Positions 58,074 to 64,000 of a DNA stretch of 64,000 bases are shown here, piece after piece. This stretch comes from Adiantum capillus-veneris (Eukaryota > Streptophyta > Polypodiopsida > Polypodiales > Pteridaceae): assembly GCA_014529385.2 (NCBI GenBank), contig CM043962.1:49856598-49920597 (forward strand), written 5' to 3'. Under the pieces are notes generated by a model. It worked only from the letters and a program-made list of their open reading frames with translations, was not told the DNA's origin and searched no databases. A program made the translations under genes and the position numbers. The first letter of the stretch is position 1, and each line of letters begins with the position of its first letter.

Positions 58074-58568
58074 CAACCTCGCCTAGTGCCTGGCATTCTT
58101 CGCTACATTCCGACATTCGTCGCTTGCAACGCTGCCTTTGGTCGCACGACCCTCTATCCCTGCTGAATCCACACCACGCCACGTGCCGATTTTAAAATTT
58201 CCCTACAGAAAGATAAATTTCTTTAAAATGGGAAGACCATCCACTTTCCCAAAGGGTTGACAAACATTTTGTTTAATGCAGGGCTCGTTCGTGTGTGTGT
58301 TTTTTTTTGAGCCCGGGGGGGGGGGGTTTTTTGGGGTGTTTTTTTTTAATTCAGAGAAAAAAATAAGGGAGACAATCAATTTCTTTCAATATTAAGGAGA
58401 AGGCAATACACTTGAAGCGCTTTGGACCTTTAGGCTTTCTCCAGAAGAATTACAAAGGGCTTTTTGACAAAATAAAAAATGTCATTGCCACTTTATTTCC
58501 AAATGCTCCATGAATAAAGATCAAAATAAACATCAGCAATCTTGAATCATGGTTCATAAGGAATGTCC
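58072..58568. other. Unassigned, with G/T homopolymer tract
   Basis: Nothing coding recognised. 58,300-58,345 is a run of T, G, T and G homopolymers that may be prone to sequencing error. Confidence 0.5.
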
Positions 58569-58919
58569 CTATGAAATTCCGCAAAGCATTTGTGGAGGGC
58601 ACAAGTGAATATTGCATGCTTCACACTTCCACTTGGTGTGCTTTGTATGCCACCTCTTTGGCGCATCATTCTCATCATTTACAGTACATTTATGTCGTTC
58701 ACGATATTGCTTACAATGTTTATTCGAAGGCCCTTCAACCTTCACAAGAACATGCCTTCCTCCATATACATTAAATGCATCAATTGAAGCATGAACCCTT
58801 AGTGACAGATGTTCCTCACAAAATACATTATCCACTAAAAGAGTTTGCAACTCCACAATGGTGACTAATGTCTTTGTGCCAATGTTTGTATATAATGAAA
58901 GCATGTGTATACACAACAT
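58569..58919 (-). pseudogene. Possible transposase fragment with C-terminal zinc ribbon
   Basis: 116-residue minus-strand frame. Residues 60-110 show HVLVKVEGPSNKHC, then a basic stretch, WHTKHTKWKCEACNIHLC and CPPQMLC. The pattern C...C-X2-C-X4-C after HxLVK resembles the zinc ribbon ending piggyBac-type DDE transposases. I see no catalytic core around it. It could also be a host zinc-binding fragment. Confidence 0.35.
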
Positions 58920-59174
58920 CCAATAATCTAGAGAAAGAAATATTTAGCCCAAGAACCTAAAGAAAGATTGCCTATCTAGGCCTTCCCACCTTCTCATCTT
59001 ATATCTATGTTAAAAAGGCACACATGCTCATCCACGTGGCAACATTTTCCTTATTTTCCCTTTAGAATCTCTACTTTAATGTGTACATGTAACATGCTTG
59101 CAGCCAGTGTGGCATGGTCCATAGGAGGCCAGATTGCCACGAAGACTCCATGTGGATGCGCTGGCAAGGCACCC

Positions 59175-59228
<54 letters not shown>

Positions 59229-59847
59229 CTCCCCAAAGATCGAGGTCCAACCCGCACTTTGAGGGCGAGGAACCCAAAGGTCGAGAGTCAAAGCTCGGGT
59301 GAGAGAGGGAGAGAAAGCAGTTATGTATGCTATTCCAACTAACACTGCGTAGACGTGCCAGCCATGGTGCATCTAGGCACAGCAACAGCGAGCCTCAGAA
59401 GCTAGGCACCACTGGTAGCACGTTGCTACAGGAGTGCTTGGAGCGCATATAGCAAAGTGGTTGAAGCACAGATAGTGAAGCTAATGTCACTCATCTAAAT
59501 GCTAAGCTGTGTCCAGCGTGCTGCTGCTTAATGGTGCAATGGCCCCCACTATCGCCAATCGTCTCGACGTTTGCAGCACCCTGCCCACAAAGCCTGGTGC
59601 TACTGTCTGTGGCCATCTCCAAAGAGCTCAACCCCTTCATCTCCTTCTCTACTACCTCTTAGATCTGGGCGAGCACATGCTAAGAAGAAAAGCCTGTATA
59701 GCCAGTAGCACGTTCAGGAAACTATCACAAAAACACGATATGGTACACTGTCTCACTCTCTCTCGCTCCCTCTCTCCCAATTTCAATAGGTAGTGTTTTA
59801 AGTTGGTTTCCTGTGAGCCCTCATCAGTGCGGACCGGATAGCACAGG

Positions 59848-59914
<67 letters not shown>

Positions 59915-61364
59915 GTGTGCAAAGTTCATCAATAGATTAAATGGAAGTGCAAGAGAGATTTAATGCAGCTACAGTACAACTGCATGACCAAACCACAACT
60001 ACTTTATTCTTGCTGAGCGGGAGGCTCATGACGTGGAGTTGCCCCTGTCCATTTATGAGGGATGTTTCTTGCCAGCTTGATAGCCCTCTGCATGATTTGC
60101 CAATGTTTTGCATGAACAGTTAGAGGCATCTAACTACCCTGCACCTGCTCGAATGCATGCAGTGTTGTGAGAGGCGACCATGGAGGACTTCGAAGCCTTA
60201 CCTCACCATCATCAATGGCAATAGACTAGGCTGCATGAAATGGTGTTGGGACTGCCCACGACGCACATCCTGCTGAAGGGGAGCCCGTTTGCCAAGCCAA
60301 AGGTATAGGCATTCATGAAACACCATGCCTGCACTTTGGGAATCCTTGGAGAGACGTGGCTCAACATGCAGATCTCCTACTTGCCCTCCTCGCCTCTTAG
60401 CCCTCTTCCACCCCTCTTTGACAGTTCTTCCTCTACAAGCGCTTGTAGAGCTATGGTGAAACGACTTTGGGAATGATCTTCCCTGCATCTGTGGATTATA
60501 AGGAGGAGCTGCAACAAATTTTGGAAGTTCTCAAAAGTGCCCCCGCCTGCTCTTCGATCTTTTGGATTGTTTTTTATGCTTCTAGATCCTGACAACACGT
60601 CAACTTACCTGCAGATCCGTGATTTTGACCAAAGGGGTCTCTCTCTCTCTCTCTCTCTATCTATTTATTTATTTGTGCTTAGTAAATTGTTTGGTATATA
60701 TCAAGATGATGAGATAAAAGGAAAAGATTTTATGAGAGACATCTCTCCCTTCCTGTAGTGCCTTTCATACTTCCTCTTTCAACGTGCTTGACACCATTTT
60801 GGCCTTTTGAAGACGGTTAAGCTCCACCAAGTTTGTATCAATTTGCTCTCATGAGTCATTTTGGCCCTTTGCTTGCTCTGTCCAGTGTGCCATGTGACCA
60901 TGACGACATTGAGCACTGCACGAGAGAGAGAGAGAGAGAGAGAGACCGCCGGAGGCGGCCGACCATACTAGTAGTTGTATATTTTTCTCTTTGCATGCCT
61001 AACATCATCTGCATAACGGTTTGTTTCTTTGATGATTGCATCTACAATCTCCAAAGGAAATAAAGATGTAGAAAGCTAAAATGCATTCAATCGCTTTTGG
61101 GATGAAATCAATGGTTTTGAGTCAGCATTCATTCAAGAAATCTCACCAGATCCATTAAAGGCCTTCCGTCTGTTATAGAAGTCGCAGCAAGTTTCCCTTG
61201 CGACTCCTAGACTTTGAGCTCAAGACGTCACAATTAGCGAGTCATTGTATTGAGCCAGTTGATCGTCACCGGCTTCGTGCCCGGAGTGCAACACGCTGCA
61301 TATGGGAAATGTTGCCCGCACGTCAAGGCACAGGCCGCCGTGCAGACACAAAAGAAGAGGAGCA
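58920..61364. other. Repeat-interrupted region without recognised genes
   Basis: Contains (GA)n at 59,179-59,224, a long (TC)n at 59,852-59,910, a short (TC)n at 60,640-60,658 and (GA)n at 60,921-60,944. No coding frame with a recognisable motif was found on either strand. Confidence 0.5.
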
Positions 61365-61366
61365 TC

Positions 61367-61422
61367 CCACTCCACCCGCAACCCAAGGACGTCCTCCCAC
61401 TCCACCCGCAACCCAAGGACGA
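61367..61422. repeat. 27-bp tandem duplication
   Basis: CCCACTCCACCCGCAACCCA followed by AGGACG occurs twice in a row. Confidence 0.85.
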
Positions 61423-61935
61423 AAGCCAGCATGGAGAAAGTGAAGAAGAAAAGTAGGGTTAAAGTTGTGTCTGCATGCACCTGTAGCCCAACGCAAGCGC
61501 TCTACGCCATGCAGGCTGTGCTGGTGCCATGTAAGCACCCGATCAGTTGCCAGGCAGAGGGAAAGGCAGATGGTCATCTCCTGGCTGCGAGCATTTGCAA
61601 CCACGTGGAGATGATCTTTGCCTTTTTAATATAGATATAAGATATAAGATAAGATGTCCAGTTTTGGATTGAGAATAAACATTCAATCCATCCACATCAT
61701 ACATCAAAGAATTTACATCATTATTCTCCTCAATTCCCGCACGCCTCCTCCCATTAACAAAAACATTGGGGTGTTTACATGCATTGTACTTTGCCATGCG
61801 TACATTGTTTTCTCTTTCATTTACACTCTCATGCACATCACCGTCAAGGTCCAGTGGAGGGGGGTTGCAGATCCCAGCCATACATCTAGGATACATTAAA
61901 TCAAGGAATGTCACAACCAATCATTGGATGTATGA

Positions 61936-62136
61936 CAAGTCAGCAGGTAGAATGTCAGAAGACACACTGTTACTTGCAGATTTGTCAACTCACCAACATC
62001 AATTAATAAATAGACAGCTCAGCAAAGGGAATTTCACCAATGCTCGACACATCAGCAAACAAGAATATGAAGCTCTGCATGACACATCAGCAGAGGGAAT
62101 TCAACAGAAAATTGACATCTCAGCAGAGCGAATATA
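61936..62136. repeat. 33-35 bp minisatellite (core GACACATCAGCAGAGGGAAT)
   Basis: Units start near 62,013, 62,046, 62,081 and 62,114 (spacing 33, 35, 33), with a weaker one at 61,936. It lies just beyond the 3' end of the recombinase gene. Confidence 0.75.
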
Positions 62137-62386
62137 ACTGTAGCATGACACACAACTTAATAAGAGCTGCTTCACGCGCTAAACAAACAACAGTTTTACA
62201 AATTTAAAAGAAGAGGAGTTTCACCACACCTGTAGAATACACTGGCCACCACAGAGAATTACACAAATTCATAATCAACCAAAAGACACATTCATAATTT
62301 AACTTGCATATGTAATTTCAGCAGCTGCTATGGTCCATGTGTGTGCCAACTCAACTGCTATTTACACCATTTACACTAATCAAACG

Positions 62387-64000
62387 CTAGTTATTTTTAG
62401 AAGCACCTGGCAGCGTATTCTCCTTTCCCAAGTAAACATTCACAACACAATTATGCATATTACACGATGGAAACATCGAAACTCCAGGCGAACGAGGAAC
62501 AATCCCAACAGCTCGAGCAGATTCTGGAGGAAGATCTTGCAGTAGCTTTTCGTCAAATGGTATATCATCCCCCAACTTGTAAGACCCAAAGCATATCCCA
62601 TCTGAACTCGTTAACTTAGATTTGCCACTAGCAACTTTGTCAACAGAATTAGACAAGTGACCACAAGAAATCTTCGACTTAGATTCACCACCAACATTGT
62701 TATCAACAGAACCAACTGACAAGAGACCTGCACTTAGCGGGCAAACATCTTCACGTATATCCCTACTAGCACCTGCACACCAAAACAAGAGGAAAACAAC
62801 TATGAACATTAACAATATCAGTGTTCAAACCCAACTGTAATACAAAACAACACCCCACCTTCGACGTTTTGACAGAAGTTATTAAATTTTTCTTTCAAGA
62901 CCTGTGGATAAGCTTTTAGCTTTCCTGAATCATCATATGGATGCGATAAAATGTCTTGAGCTGCAGCAATCCTGACCTCACTTGAAAGGTCATACTTCTC
63001 ATATGAAGTTGCTCGCTTGTGGCCAGTTACTAACATTCCAACATCAGGAGGAACCTGTCCTAGGCTCATCCTAGTCACAGAGGTGCTACGCAGGCTCTTG
63101 TTTGAGAAATTACCACCGATCCCAGAACGCTCACAAATGAACTTCACCAAACCACTAAGCACCTTCACTGAAACTCGATTTCTATTGTACCAAGTCTGCA
63201 TACACAAGCAAAACAGCCAATCGTGAGTCAATTCAATACCATGTACTGCAAGAAGACTTACAAGACCTACCTGAGTTCGAGGACTACTAATCGGCTGCAA
63301 AAACACATGTAATAGGTTCTTGTCACCCTCCACAATTGGAGGCATGTGAAGCATCAACTGATCGAAGGTATCCAACACATCACTATCACGAACTGTAACT
63401 GCAGGTCGAAAGTACTCTGGCTGGTAATGCATCAGGTCTACTTTATAGTTTTTAGTCAAGCGCTCAGAGAAGCTGCAAAGCAATAGAACATAAAACCTTA
63501 TGAGCTAATAGAAAAAGTACACACAATTTTTTTAAAAACTAAAACGCAGGAGTAGACTTTCACAAGAACCCACCGCACAAAAGGGCCAAGCTCATCAGCA
63601 CCCCTAGCAAACATAGCTCGTTCCAGCTTGTATAACTCCAACCCACCTCTCACACAAAAGTGTAACATGCAAAAAAAGGCAAACCTAGACTGACAACCAC
63701 GGCTATGCTTAATACTGAAGTCGATGTCGTGCAAGATCTCTTGTTCCAATGTGACGCCAAGAACTGATGATTTCTTTCGCTCTTTGCATACTCCACGAGC
63801 TACCGATCTTCGCATCGCTGAAATCACTACATTCTGGGTCGATTTGAAAATTGGATTCTTTACTATATCAAAGGGAACTTCAGTTACACCCGTAAGTGCT
63901 ACCCTCAATTCTTGCTCCTTCTTAATCATCCGGCCAAAACAACGAAGCATGCCCATCAGTGTGTCAGATGGAAACAATGATCCATTTTGCTTGCACACAA
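62387..64000 (-). CDS. Crypton-like tyrosine recombinase (DUF3504-type), 3' part
   Basis: Multi-exon minus-strand gene running off the window. Exons: 64,000-63,574 (partial), 63,472-63,271, 63,195-62,859, 62,772-62,387. The introns of 101, 75 and 86 bp all have GT-AG ends, and the phases join perfectly to give about 449 visible residues without a stop. The N-terminal part has NGSLFPSDTLMGML and the catalytic-Arg block HFCVRGGLELYKL. Later come NKSLRSTSVTRM (second Arg; the usual His is Asn), MLVTGHKRATSYEKYDL (GH and the nucleophile Tyr) and a C-terminal MFPSCNMHNCVVNVYLG motif, like the FxxCxxxxxxN tails of Crypton-derived proteins. This family cuts and rejoins DNA through the Tyr; domesticated copies mostly bind DNA. 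It could be a host gene or a Crypton. Confidence 0.75.

Noticed and set aside
60745-60760. Right end of the second CACTA-like element (CCTTCCTGTAGTG)
   Set aside because: No subterminal GCGACG repeats precede it and the flanking triplets do not match.
61543-61920. Minus-strand 125-codon frame as a gene
   Set aside because: No recognisable motif; it overlaps sequence downstream of the recombinase gene and may be untranslated.

Overview
The window is nuclear DNA of a land plant with a repeat-rich genome. It holds plant-type Ty3/gypsy and Ty1/copia retrotransposons with plant primer-binding sites, a CACTA (En/Spm) transposon with the Tnp2, DUF4218 and DUF4216 domains, and short GT-AG introns. 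A LINE with a coiled-coil type ORF1 and an intron-bearing Crypton-like tyrosine recombinase gene are unlike a typical flowering-plant locus. They hint at a fern, lycophyte or bryophyte, but that is inference. I found no rRNA, tRNA, CRISPR array or ordinary metabolic gene.

Layout. 1-3.2 kb: decayed Ty3/gypsy gag-pol. 3.4-3.6 kb: minisatellite. 3.7-5.4 kb: reversed copia RT/RNase H remnant. 5.5-8.2 kb: chromovirus pol with a chromodomain. 8.7-10.1 kb: reversed gypsy gag-pro. 11.2-23.2 kb: large gypsy element A (+), with 5' LTR, tRNA-Asp PBS, leader with four palindromes, gag, zinc knuckles, PR1, RT/RNase H, an integrase with a duplicated H2C2 domain, a second retropepsin, and a tail of Trp-Pro-Lys repeats. 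26.1-33.6 kb: relative element B (-), with the same gag, PR1, PR2-like region and Trp-repeat tail but no RT, RNase H or integrase. Its leader (32.6-33.6 kb) appears to resume at 54.5-55.9 kb. The gap is filled by a CACTA element (about 33.6-54.5 kb) that itself hosts LINE copies (34.5-43.2 kb) and a nearly complete copia element (44,825-50,510) with a 5-bp target duplication inside tnp2. 55.9 kb: start of a second CACTA-like element. 56-62 kb: mostly microsatellites and unrecognised sequence. 62.4-64 kb: the 3' part of the tyrosine recombinase gene (-).

Main novelty candidates. (1) Elements A and B have long leaders built of units of about 283 bp, each marked by a near-perfect palindrome. Palindrome sequences differ between the families, but the spacing is the same. 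(2) Element A has duplicated pol modules: two H2C2 zinc domains 126 residues apart and a second retropepsin after integrase. (3) A Trp-repeat tail is retained even in RT-less element B. (4) In the decayed reading frames I traced through (element C gag-pro, CACTA genes, copia, LINE), every in-frame stop is TAG or TGA and none is TAA, as expected from C-to-T decay of CAG (CHG) and CGA (CpG) codons.
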